Source: Acetobacteraceae bacterium (lineage in GTDB: Bacteria > Pseudomonadota > Alphaproteobacteria > Acetobacterales > Acetobacteraceae). Taken from it: a stretch of 5,696 nucleotides of DNA. Made by a program: the position numbers and the translations under genes. How positions within the stretch are numbered: the stretch's first letter is position 1; every line of letters starts with the position of its first letter. The stretch covers positions 1 to 5,696 of the forward strand of contig DAICYU010000300.1 of NCBI GenBank assembly GCA_027311485.1, in the 5' to 3' direction. Shown piece by piece: positions 1-5,552 of this stretch. The notes below the pieces were generated by a model. It was not told the DNA's origin. It ran no database searches and was given only the letters and a program-made list of their open reading frames with translations.

Positions 1-334
1 CGACCGCGACTCCCGACAAATAGCGCATCACGACCGCAAACACGATCGCCCGCACCTCGGCCTTCCTCAAAAGGGCGACATCGACCGCGAGACCCGCGAA
101 AAACATCAGCAGCAGCTTGCCGAGCTCTGCGAAGAGTTTCGCAATGGCCGATCTTCCCCGAAAAAACCGAGGACATGTGGCTCGAGGTGCCCGCCAATGA
201 GCAGCAGCCCGGCCATTCCGGGGATGCCGACGCGACGCCCGAGGGGCGGAATTCCCGACCATCACCGCGACCACGACAGAGAACTTCGCAAGATATGGGA
301 GGCCCGGAACAAACGACCTGACAGTCTCGAACAT
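1..334 (-). pseudogene. Kef/CPA2-type cation:proton antiporter, N-terminal part, apparently frameshifted and cut by the window edge
   Basis: Read on the minus strand from an ATG at 334, the first 26 codons (MFETVRSFVPGLPYLAKFSV...) resemble the first membrane segment of CPA2 monovalent cation:proton antiporters, which exchange K+ or Na+ for H+ across the inner membrane. From about 255 to 146 the family-like sequence continues in the next frame (PPLGRRVGIPGMAGLLL, then EPHVLGFFGEDRP). From 145 it returns to the first frame (IAKLFAELGKLLLMFFAGL, then RKAEVRAIVFAVV). This implies one extra base near 250-256 and one missing base near 146-150. The original frame stays open throughout, but about 35 residues including the conserved GIPG region would be garbled. 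The family is normally about 380 residues or more and only about 110 codons are here; the rest lies left of position 1. A weak purine-rich stretch (AGGACAGGGG) precedes the ATG. Homology is judged by eye; the shifts could be real decay or sequencing error. Confidence 0.68.
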
Positions 335-533
335 TGCCCCTGTCCTACGGCCGAATTCGGGGAGGGCAGGTGCGCCCGGCACCGTTCAACGATAATCTCC
401 ACCTTACTGTGCCTTCACCTGCACTGGAGCAACCGACGGCACTTTGCGGCCCGACTTGGATTTGCCGGACGCCGACCTGCAGACCATTGAGGGCGCGCAC
501 GGCGGCGCGCCCTCCATCGAACATCCTCGCCCG
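335..533. other. Intergenic gap between the sulfatase stop and the antiporter remnant
   Basis: I see no convincing gene in these 199 bases. On the minus strand one frame reads a short basic tail (SGKSKSGRKVPSVAPVQVKAQ region) to a TAA at 404-406. It has no clear start or ribosome binding site and I do not recognise it; it might be a remnant. The only strong structure is the hairpin at 489-514. The stretch just right of 334 would carry the antiporter's upstream region, but no clear promoter is visible. Confidence 0.5.
489..514 (-). terminator. Strong GC hairpin after the sulfatase gene; possible terminator
   Basis: A perfect 10-bp inverted repeat (gagggcgcgc / gcgcgccctc) flanks a 6-base loop (acggcg). 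It begins about 20 bases past the sulfatase TAG stop at 534-536 on the minus strand. The position and stability suit transcription termination or 3'-end protection of the FGE-sulfatase mRNA. There is no T-run after it on either strand, so it is not a textbook intrinsic terminator. Confidence 0.42.
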
Positions 534-2291
534 CTATTCCCCCTGATGCGATTTGATCGTCTCATCGATCTTGGCCTTGATGGCGCTCAGGTTGAACGAT
601 GCAGGTGCTTGCATCGGAGGGTAGTTAATCGCGGTTTCCGCCAAGGCCGCGACCGCTTGCTGCACAGTCACGAAGCGCCAGAATTCGCGCGCCATGAAGT
701 CGTTCACGTAGCCCCCGCTCGAACCATTGAGCGTTTCGCCTCGCAGGTCGGGGGTCCGTTCGAACGGGTCCTGGCGCAGGTTGACAATCGTTGGCATGTC
801 CGTCGTCACCTTCTCGCCAGGCCAGCCGAAGGGCTGCTGGTAGAACGTGAACTTGAAGTCGTCGATCCGCACCGCTCCCAGGTTCGGGCCACCGAAGTAA
901 AAGACCTCGTGCCGTGCGGATGGCCCCTGTCCCAGCAGAAGATCCATCTGATTGTAGCCGTCGAGGTAATTCTTGTAGGTCCGGTCGCCGAGCTTCACGC
1001 CTTTCAGCAGCTGTTCCCGGATGTCCGGCGCGCCCGCCGCCGCGGCGAGGGTTGGCAGCCAGTCAAGGCCGGAGAACATGCCGTTCTCGACCGTGCCCGG
1101 CTTGATCTTTCCGGGCCAGCGGATGATCGCGGGTACCCGGAAGCCACCCTCATAGACGGTGCCCTTGGTGGACTTGAACGGTGTCATCCCGCCGTCCGGC
1201 CAAGTGAAGACCTCGGCGCCGTTGTCGGTCGTGAGAATGACGATGGTGTTGTCGGCCTCGCCGATGTCGTCCAGGTGCTTGGTCAGCGCCCCGACCGCAT
1301 CGTCGAACTCGGCCATCCCCGCCTCTTCGACCCCGTAATTGCTTTCGCTGTTCATCTTCGCCTGATAGCGGGGGGACAGGTAGCTGAAGACGTGCATGCG
1401 CGTGGTGTTGTGCCAGATGAAGAAGGGCTTCCCCGCACTCTTCGCCTCGTCCATGAAGCGTTTGCTGTGGTCGACGAGCACCTCGTCGAACGTCTCCATG
1501 TTGTATTTCGCCTTGCGACTTTCCTGCCAGTTCTGTCGGTTGGCCATGTTCGGGAAGGGGGCCAGCGGGCCCTCATCCGCGATGCGCTGCCGGCCGACCT
1601 TGCCCCAGCGTGGCATGACGGTAGGGTCGTCCACGTCGGTGGCCCAGGCATGGACCAGGTTGCGCGGCCCGGATTTGTCGATCCAGTCCTGCGGGTAGTC
1701 GTACCAGTACGGATCTGACATGGCGTCAAGATGATACAGGTAGCCGAAATATTCGTCGAAGCCGTGCAGCGTCGGCAGGTACCTGTTCTGGTCTCCCAAG
1801 TGATTTTTGCCGAACTGCCCGGTCGCATAGCCTTGCGACTTAAGCACTGTCGCAAGTGTCACCGCCTCATTCGGGATTCCCACGTCGGCGCCCGCCTGGC
1901 CGACCGTGGTCAGGCCAGTGCGCACCGGAAGCTCCCCGGTGATGAAGTTCGCACGGCCCGCGGTGCAACTCGCCTCGGCGTAGTAATCTGTGAAGCGCAT
2001 GCCCTCCGCGGCGAGCTTGTCAATGTTGGGCGTTCTGCCCGACATGACGCCCTGGTGGTAGGCGCTAATGTTGAACCATCCGATGTCGTCGCCCATGATG
2101 ACCAGGATGTTGGGCTGCTTCGCGGTCGGTTGTCCCGAGGGTTGCGTCTGCGGCTGCCCCTGCCTCTGGTCCTGCGCCTGGGCGGACTGGTTCGGGGCAT
2201 TGCTCGCCATCCCCGCAACTGCGGCAAGCGCGGTTCCGCGCAGCAGCATGCTGCGGCGGCCGAGGTCGTTCGATACACGTTTGTCGCTCAC
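534..2291 (-). CDS. Exported arylsulfatase (type I, formylglycine-dependent)
   Basis: Predicted to hydrolyse sulfate esters using a formylglycine made from an active-site cysteine. The protein is 585 residues from a GTG start at 2291. A Tat-like signal lies at residues 11-38 (GRRSMLLRG, then an Ala-rich core ending near AQA), followed by a Gln-rich linker (about 38-58). The sulfatase domain starts at NILVIMGDDIGW (61-72, metal-binding Asp68/Asp69). The modification site is C109-T-A-G-R113, in the context SCTAGRANFITG. Next come GYATGQFGKNHLG (the second sulfatase signature, Lys162/His164), His294 and His300 in WHNTTRMH, and TTDNG (Asp356/Asn357). The start is set by an AGGGAGGA ribosome binding site 6 bases upstream and by overlap with the FGE stop. 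An open frame continues upstream to 2822 but is only the shadow of the FGE gene. Tat export of a folded protein fits maturation by a cytoplasmic FGE. The substrate is unknown. The motif has Ala where CxPxR sulfatases have Pro. Confidence 0.93.
   Translation of the reverse strand: MSDKRVSNDLGRRSMLLRGTALAAVAGMASNAPNQSAQAQDQRQGQPQTQPSGQPTAKQPNILVIMGDDIGWFNISAYHQGVMSGRTPNIDKLAAEGMRFTDYYAEASCTAGRANFITGELPVRTGLTTVGQAGADVGIPNEAVTLATVLKSQGYATGQFGKNHLGDQNRYLPTLHGFDEYFGYLYHLDAMSDPYWYDYPQDWIDKSGPRNLVHAWATDVDDPTVMPRWGKVGRQRIADEGPLAPFPNMANRQNWQESRKAKYNMETFDEVLVDHSKRFMDEAKSAGKPFFIWHNTTRMHVFSYLSPRYQAKMNSESNYGVEEAGMAEFDDAVGALTKHLDDIGEADNTIVILTTDNGAEVFTWPDGGMTPFKSTKGTVYEGGFRVPAIIRWPGKIKPGTVENGMFSGLDWLPTLAAAAGAPDIREQLLKGVKLGDRTYKNYLDGYNQMDLLLGQGPSARHEVFYFGGPNLGAVRIDDFKFTFYQQPFGWPGEKVTTDMPTIVNLRQDPFERTPDLRGETLNGSSGGYVNDFMAREFWRFVTVQQAVAALAETAINYPPMQAPASFNLSAIKAKIDETIKSHQGE
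2288..2291 (-). promoter_or_regulatory. GTGA stop/start overlap coupling FGE and sulfatase
   Basis: The TGA stop of the FGE gene (2290-2288) overlaps the GTG start of the sulfatase (2291-2289). This is the classic 4-base arrangement for translational coupling, and it supports the GTG as the true sulfatase start. Confidence 0.8.
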
Positions 2292-3238
2292 GGCTTGTCC
2301 TCCCTGTTGCTTCTCTGGTTCCTGGCGACGCACCGGAAGCCGACGTGGCTCATGCCGGTGTCGATCGGCTGCGGATGACGGGCAGCGGGACGGTAGCGGC
2401 GGCAGTAGTTGGGGGCACACAGATGTGAGCCGCCCTTCACCACCTTGCGCGGGATGCGCATCGCCTGGCCGCATGCGTCGAAACTCGCGGCCTCGCTGCC
2501 GCCGCGCGGGTTTTCCGGGATGCAGCATGCCTTCGACGCGTCGGCGGTGTGTTGCGTCGAATACCAGTCTGCCGTCCACTCCCAAACATTGCCGATCATG
2601 TCGAACAGGCCGTAACCGTTGGGAGGGAACGCCCGGACGGGCGACGTGCGCGCGTAACCGTCGGCGACGGTGTTCTGGTTCGGGAAACGCCCCTGCCAGA
2701 TATTCGCCAGGTGGCGTCCGCCGGGGGTCAACTCGTCGCCCCAGGCAAACTCGGCCCCGTCCAGGCCACCGCGGGCGGCATACTCCCATTCGGCTTCGGT
2801 CGGCAGTTCCTTCCCCGCCCACGCCGCGAAGGCCGCGGCGTCCTGGTAGGCGACCTGGACGACCGGATGATCGTCGGCGGCTGGGGCGGCACGCCGCCCT
2901 TCAGGCCGATGCCAGCAGGCGCCGAACTCGAACCGCCACCATTGCGACCAGTCGCGGAGGTCGACCGCGTGGTGCCGGGGCGGGGTGAAGACGAGCGAGC
3001 CCGGCCGCAGCATATGGGGTAGAGCGCCTGGATAGTCCTTCGGGTCCGGCGCGATTTCCGCGACAGTGACATACCCTGTTGCCTCGACGAATGCCCGGAA
3101 CTGCCTGTTGGTCACCGGTGTCGTGTCGATCCAAAACGAGGAGACCGCGACGCGGCGAACGGGCGCTTCGTCGGGATAGTGCTTGTCCGATCCCATCCGG
3201 AATGTGCCACCTGGGACGAAACCCATCTCGTCCAGCAC
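2288..3238 (-). CDS. Formylglycine-generating enzyme (SUMF1/FGE family)
   Basis: Predicted copper-dependent oxidase that converts the sulfatase active-site Cys to Calpha-formylglycine, acting in the cytoplasm on the unfolded sulfatase. With the GTG start at 3238 it has 316 residues. Family landmarks in order: PGGTFRMGSD (about 9-18), YPDEAPVRRV (21-30), TPVTNRQFRAFV (40-51), LPTEAEWEYAARGG (145-158), GNVWEWTADWY (216-226), GGSHLC274APNYC279RRYRPAAR and GFRC (300-303). Cys274 and Cys279 match the spacing of the copper-binding pair of human FGE (Cys336/Cys341), so this looks like a true FGE rather than one of the many cysteine-free relatives. The start is chosen because AGGAA lies 7 bases upstream and the family's first motif follows within ten residues. 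The frame is open up to a TTG at 3340, but those 34 extra codons lack the GC bias of the rest. It forms an operon with the downstream sulfatase. Confidence 0.93.
   Translation of the reverse strand: MLDEMGFVPGGTFRMGSDKHYPDEAPVRRVAVSSFWIDTTPVTNRQFRAFVEATGYVTVAEIAPDPKDYPGALPHMLRPGSLVFTPPRHHAVDLRDWSQWWRFEFGACWHRPEGRRAAPAADDHPVVQVAYQDAAAFAAWAGKELPTEAEWEYAARGGLDGAEFAWGDELTPGGRHLANIWQGRFPNQNTVADGYARTSPVRAFPPNGYGLFDMIGNVWEWTADWYSTQHTADASKACCIPENPRGGSEAASFDACGQAMRIPRKVVKGGSHLCAPNYCRRYRPAARHPQPIDTGMSHVGFRCVARNQRSNREDKP
2298..2305 (-). promoter_or_regulatory. Strong ribosome binding site for the sulfatase
   Basis: AGGGAGGA on the minus strand ends 6 bases before the GTG at 2291 and lies inside the last codons of the FGE gene. 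It decides the sulfatase start, which otherwise has no upstream ATG in frame with signal-peptide character. Confidence 0.8.
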
Positions 3239-3245
3239 GGCCCTG

Positions 3246-3250
3246 TTCCT
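3246..3250 (-). promoter_or_regulatory. Ribosome binding site that favours the GTG start of the FGE gene
   Basis: AGGAA (within CGAGGAACAGGG on the minus strand) lies 7 bases before the GTG at 3238. No comparable purine run precedes the far upstream TTG at 3340, so this site argues for the shorter protein. Confidence 0.6.
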
Positions 3251-3391
3251 CGAATGGGCATCAGCCGTCTGTTTCGCCTGATAATCATCCGGGCTTAAAA
3301 ACCGCAAAGCTCTTTCCAAGCTAGGCAAAAAATCCGCCAAATAGCCGGCGCTGCACGCGGGATCCGTTGTCTGGGCAGGCGACCGGTTCGC

Positions 3392-3425
3392 CTATCCCGG
3401 GCAGCACAGTCTGCTTGGTGGATAG
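3392..3425. repeat. Nested inverted repeat in the divergent intergenic region
   Basis: CTATCC at 3392-3397 pairs with GGATAG at 3420-3425. Inside it, GCAG at 3401-3404 pairs with CTGC at 3411-3414 around a 6-base loop. Immediately to the left, AGGCGA (3377-3382) and TCGCCT (3388-3393) form a second small hairpin with a 5-base loop. These could be regulator sites or the remains of a small mobile repeat; such short arms can also arise by chance. Confidence 0.3.
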
Positions 3426-3482
3426 CCGCATCCTGGTAGCCCAGCACACGCCGCCGCTATGCAGAATCTGCGGTTATCAACT

Positions 3483-3531
3483 GTCGTGTGCCGTGTGCCG
3501 TGTGCCGCGTGCCGTGTGTCGCGTGTCGTGC
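3483..3531. repeat. Heptanucleotide tandem repeat, seven copies
   Basis: Seven consecutive 7-base units fit the pattern G(C/T)CG(T/C)G(T/C): gtcgtgt, gccgtgt, gccgtgt, gccgcgt, gccgtgt, gtcgcgt, gtcgtgc. Three are identical and the others differ by one or two bases, mainly C/T changes. The array lies outside genes. Similar heptamer arrays occur as variable-number repeats in several bacteria; any effect here on spacing or expression is unknown. Confidence 0.8.
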
Positions 3532-3611
3532 TCGGCTATCGGCTTCATGAGAGCGCTGCCGTCGCGTCCCAAGAGTCCATGACGTGCAACCCTGACGGAA
3601 GCCAATGGGGC

Positions 3612-3642
3612 TTGCCTACGCCAAACATTTTGATGTTAATAA
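3612..3642 (+). promoter_or_regulatory. Candidate promoter of the ars operon
   Basis: TTGCCT at 3612-3617 could act as a -35 element. The AT-rich TTAATAA at 3636-3642 could act as a -10 element, with about 18-19 bases between them. Both match the sigma-70 consensus only partly. If real, transcription would begin within a few bases of the ATG at 3647, giving a leaderless or nearly leaderless mRNA, which would explain the absence of a ribosome binding site before that codon. Confidence 0.3.
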
Positions 3643-3648
3643 AAACAT
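3624..3648. promoter_or_regulatory. Candidate ArsR operator (three alternating AACAT/ATGTT half sites)
   Basis: AACAT (3624-3628), ATGTT (3633-3637) and AACAT (3644-3648) form two overlapping inverted repeats, with gaps of 4 (TTTG) and 6 (AATAAA) bases. ArsR/SmtB repressors usually bind AT-rich imperfect palindromes over their own promoters, and this site directly precedes the gene for such a repressor and overlaps the candidate -10 element. The half sites are only 5 bases long, so the assignment is tentative. Confidence 0.4.
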
Positions 3649-4507
3649 GGAAGCAAATGCCGCCGCCGACGTCTTCGGTGCCCTGTCTCAGGAGAGCCGC
3701 CTGCTGGTTCTCCGTCTGCTGATGTCCGCCGGTCCGAACGGGCTGCGCTCAGGCGAAATCGCCGACCGGCTGGCGCTGCACCCCGCGACCACCTCCTTCC
3801 ACCTGAACGCGCTGGAGCGCGCGGGCCTGACCCAGGCCCGGCGCCAGGGCCGCCAGATCATCCATGCCGCACGGTTCGCCGCCCTGCGGGAGCTGATCGT
3901 GTTCCTCACCGAAACCTGCTGCTCCGGACGGCCGGAGCTGTGCGGCGACATCGCCCGTCTGCTGCCCGATATCCCGGAGGAAACCGATACCGTGACGCCC
4001 GCCTTCAACGTGCTGTTCCTGTGCACGCGCAATTCGGCACGCTCCCTGATGGCCGAGGCCATCCTGGCCAAGCTCGGCGGGGACCGCTTCCGCGCCTACT
4101 CGGCGGGCTCGGACCCAGCCCGCGCGCCGATGCCGGAGGTCATCGAAAAGCTTGAGGCGCTTGGGCATGACGTGTCGCGCCTGCGCTGCAAGTCCTGGAC
4201 CGAGTTCACCCGGGCCGAGGCGCCGCGCATGGACTTTGTGATCGCCCTTTGCGACACGCTCCAGGGTCAGCAGTGCCCGGACTTTGGCGGCCACGTCCTG
4301 ACGGCCTCCTGGCCGTTGCCGGGACCAGCCAAGTTCGCCGGCGGGTCGACCGAGCGCGCCCTGCTGCTGAACGAGCTCTACGCGAGCATGCACCGGCGGA
4401 TCGGCATTTTCGTCAACCTGCCGTTCGCCTCGCTCGACCGCATGTCGCTCCGGCACCGGCTGGAGGATCTCGGAGAGGCACCAGTCACGGCCAATGGGGG
4501 GCGCTGA
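3647..4507 (+). CDS. ArsR repressor fused to LMW-phosphatase-type arsenate reductase (ArsR-ArsC)
   Basis: A two-domain protein of 286 residues. Residues 1-90 are an ArsR/SmtB winged helix: ALSQESRLLVLRLL (12-25) and the recognition helix region ATTSFHLNALERAGL (47-61). A cysteine cluster, C91-C92 and C99 (CCSGRPELC), resembles the As(III)-binding sites at the C-terminal end of some ArsR proteins. Residues 119-286 match LMW-PTP-fold arsenate reductases: P-loop C126-T-R-N-S-A-R-S133 (Cx5R), YSAGSDPARAPMP (151-163), then a pair C202/C210 that could act as redox cysteines. The expected role is a repressor released by As(III), with arsenate reduction in the same chain. An in-frame ATG at 3605 would add 14 residues with atypical codons; it has GGAAG only 3 bases before it. 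The ATG at 3647 gives the usual ArsR N-terminus and is preferred. The stop is one base from the GAPDH start. Arsenate specificity over tyrosine phosphatase activity is inferred from the family and the operon. Confidence 0.88.
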   Translation: MEANAAADVFGALSQESRLLVLRLLMSAGPNGLRSGEIADRLALHPATTSFHLNALERAGLTQARRQGRQIIHAARFAALRELIVFLTETCCSGRPELCGDIARLLPDIPEETDTVTPAFNVLFLCTRNSARSLMAEAILAKLGGDRFRAYSAGSDPARAPMPEVIEKLEALGHDVSRLRCKSWTEFTRAEAPRMDFVIALCDTLQGQQCPDFGGHVLTASWPLPGPAKFAGGSTERALLLNELYASMHRRIGIFVNLPFASLDRMSLRHRLEDLGEAPVTANGGR

Positions 4508-4508
4508 A

Positions 4509-5552
4509 ATGCGGGTCGGCATCAACGGCATGGGCCGCATCGGCAGGCTGGCGCTGCGCGCGGCTCTGGGCGGCGTATTCCGCGAAGGCGACGATCCGCG
4601 CGCGGGCAACCGGCTCGACATCGTCCATGTCAATGAGCTGAAGGGCGGCGCCACGGCCACGGCCCACCTGCTGGAATTCGACAGCATCCATGGCCGCTGG
4701 CGCCAGCGGATCGCCGCCGAGGGCGACCAGGCGCTGACCATCGGCGACCGGCGCATCGGGTTCAGCGCCGAAGCCCATCCCGCCGAAGTGCCCTGGGGCG
4801 ACCTCGGCTGCGACATCGTTCTGGAATGCACCGGCAAGTTCCTCAGGCAAGAGCAGCTTGAGGCCTATCTCCGCCGGGGCGTGAAGCGCGTCATCGTTGC
4901 CGCACCGGTCAAGGACGGTTCGGCCCTCAATGTCGTGGTTGGCGTCAACGACGACCGCTACGACCCGACCAGCCACCGCCTGCTCACCGCCGCCTCCTGC
5001 ACCACCAACTGCCTGGCGCCGGTGGTCAAGGTTATTCATGAGGCGATCGGCATCCGGCACGGGCAGATCACCACCATCCATGACCCGACCAACACCAACG
5101 TGGTCGTGGACGCTCCGCACAAGGACCTTCGCCGCGCCCGTTCGGCGATGCTGTCGCTGCAGCCGACGACAACCGGCAGCGCTACCGCCATCGCGCTGAT
5201 CTACCCCGAACTGAAGGGGCGCCTGGACGGCCACGCGGTGCGGGCGCCGGTGCTGAACGCCTCCCTCACCGACTGTGTCTTCGAGCTTGAACGCAAGACC
5301 ACGGTCAGCGAGGTGAACGCCCTGTTCGGCGACGCCGCCTCCGGACCGCTGGCGGGCATCCTGGGCTACGAGGAGCGGCCGCTGGTGTCGGCCGACTATG
5401 CCAACGACACCCGCAGCGCAATCGTCGACGGCCCCAGCACGCTGGTGACGGATGGGACGCTGCTGAAGGTCTACGCCTGGTATGACAATGAGATGGGCTA
5501 CGCCTGCCGCATGGTGGACCTGGCCAACATCGTCATGCAGCGGGGAACCTGA
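4509..5552 (+). CDS. ArsJ-associated glyceraldehyde-3-phosphate dehydrogenase
   Basis: Cytoplasmic NAD-dependent enzyme of 347 residues, the usual GAPDH length. In the known ArsJ pathway it uses arsenate instead of phosphate with glyceraldehyde 3-phosphate, making unstable 1-arseno-3-phosphoglycerate for export. The Rossmann motif INGMGRIGR is at 5-13, and HLLEFDSIHGRW (53-64) is the GAPDH N-domain signature. The catalytic Cys164 is in ASCTTNCLAP. His191 in TTIHDPTNTN sits where the catalytic His of GAPDH lies; the common TVHxYT form is altered to IHDPT, as I recall for this subfamily. LQPTTTGSATA (217-227), VLNASLTD (248-255) and WYDNEMGYACR (324-334) complete the fold. ATG 4509 is chosen because it opens directly on the Rossmann strand and a G-run (4496-4501) lies 7 bases upstream; an ATG at 4494 would overlap the preceding gene and has no nearby ribosome binding site. 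It is one base from arsR-arsC and overlaps arsJ by one base. Confidence 0.94.
   Translation: MRVGINGMGRIGRLALRAALGGVFREGDDPRAGNRLDIVHVNELKGGATATAHLLEFDSIHGRWRQRIAAEGDQALTIGDRRIGFSAEAHPAEVPWGDLGCDIVLECTGKFLRQEQLEAYLRRGVKRVIVAAPVKDGSALNVVVGVNDDRYDPTSHRLLTAASCTTNCLAPVVKVIHEAIGIRHGQITTIHDPTNTNVVVDAPHKDLRRARSAMLSLQPTTTGSATAIALIYPELKGRLDGHAVRAPVLNASLTDCVFELERKTTVSEVNALFGDAASGPLAGILGYEERPLVSADYANDTRSAIVDGPSTLVTDGTLLKVYAWYDNEMGYACRMVDLANIVMQRGT

Larger units (their letters stand above)
3239..3646. other. Divergent intergenic region between the FGE-sulfatase operon and the ars operon
   Basis: About 400 bases separate two divergently read operons and hold no recognisable gene. The part nearest the FGE gene (3240-3340) is comparatively AT-rich (TTTTTTG, GGTTTTTAAG on the minus strand) and probably carries that operon's promoter. 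A weak -35/-10 pair (TTTGCG, 16 bases, GATTAT) can be drawn but not trusted. The middle has small inverted repeats: AGGCGA/TCGCCT at 3377-3393, and CTATCC/GGATAG at 3392-3425 enclosing GCAG/CTGC. A 7-bp tandem array lies at 3483-3531. The right end (3612-3648) has the candidate ars promoter/operator. Short open frames here show no family motifs. Confidence 0.6.

Noticed and set aside
444..1718. Long plus-strand open frame (424 codons) antisense to the sulfatase
   Set aside because: It mirrors the sulfatase gene in a GC-rich sequence, shows no family motif, and the opposite strand has all sulfatase signatures. GC-biased codons suppress stops on the other strand.
2292..2822. Upstream extension of the sulfatase frame to 2822
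   Set aside because: The extra 177 codons are an out-of-frame reading of the FGE gene. The Tat-like signal peptide and strong ribosome binding site place the start at GTG 2291.
3483..3531. Tandem repeat considered as a CRISPR array or iteron origin
   Set aside because: The units are 7 bases, directly adjacent and without spacers, and no rep or cas gene is in the window.
3367..3722. Short plus-strand frames in the intergenic region with many Cys/Arg/Val residues
   Set aside because: The cysteine-rich look (CRVPCAACRV) is just the translation of the 7-bp repeat array; no ribosome binding site or conserved motif.
3749..4837. Long minus-strand open frame (362 codons) across the ars fusion and GAPDH genes
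   Set aside because: It spans two well-supported plus-strand genes and their junction and has low-complexity Arg/Gly/Ala-rich sequence with no motif; a shadow frame.
4485..5234. Minus-strand open frame of 249 codons inside the GAPDH gene
   Set aside because: Antisense shadow of a gene with unmistakable GAPDH motifs; no ribosome binding site or recognisable domain.
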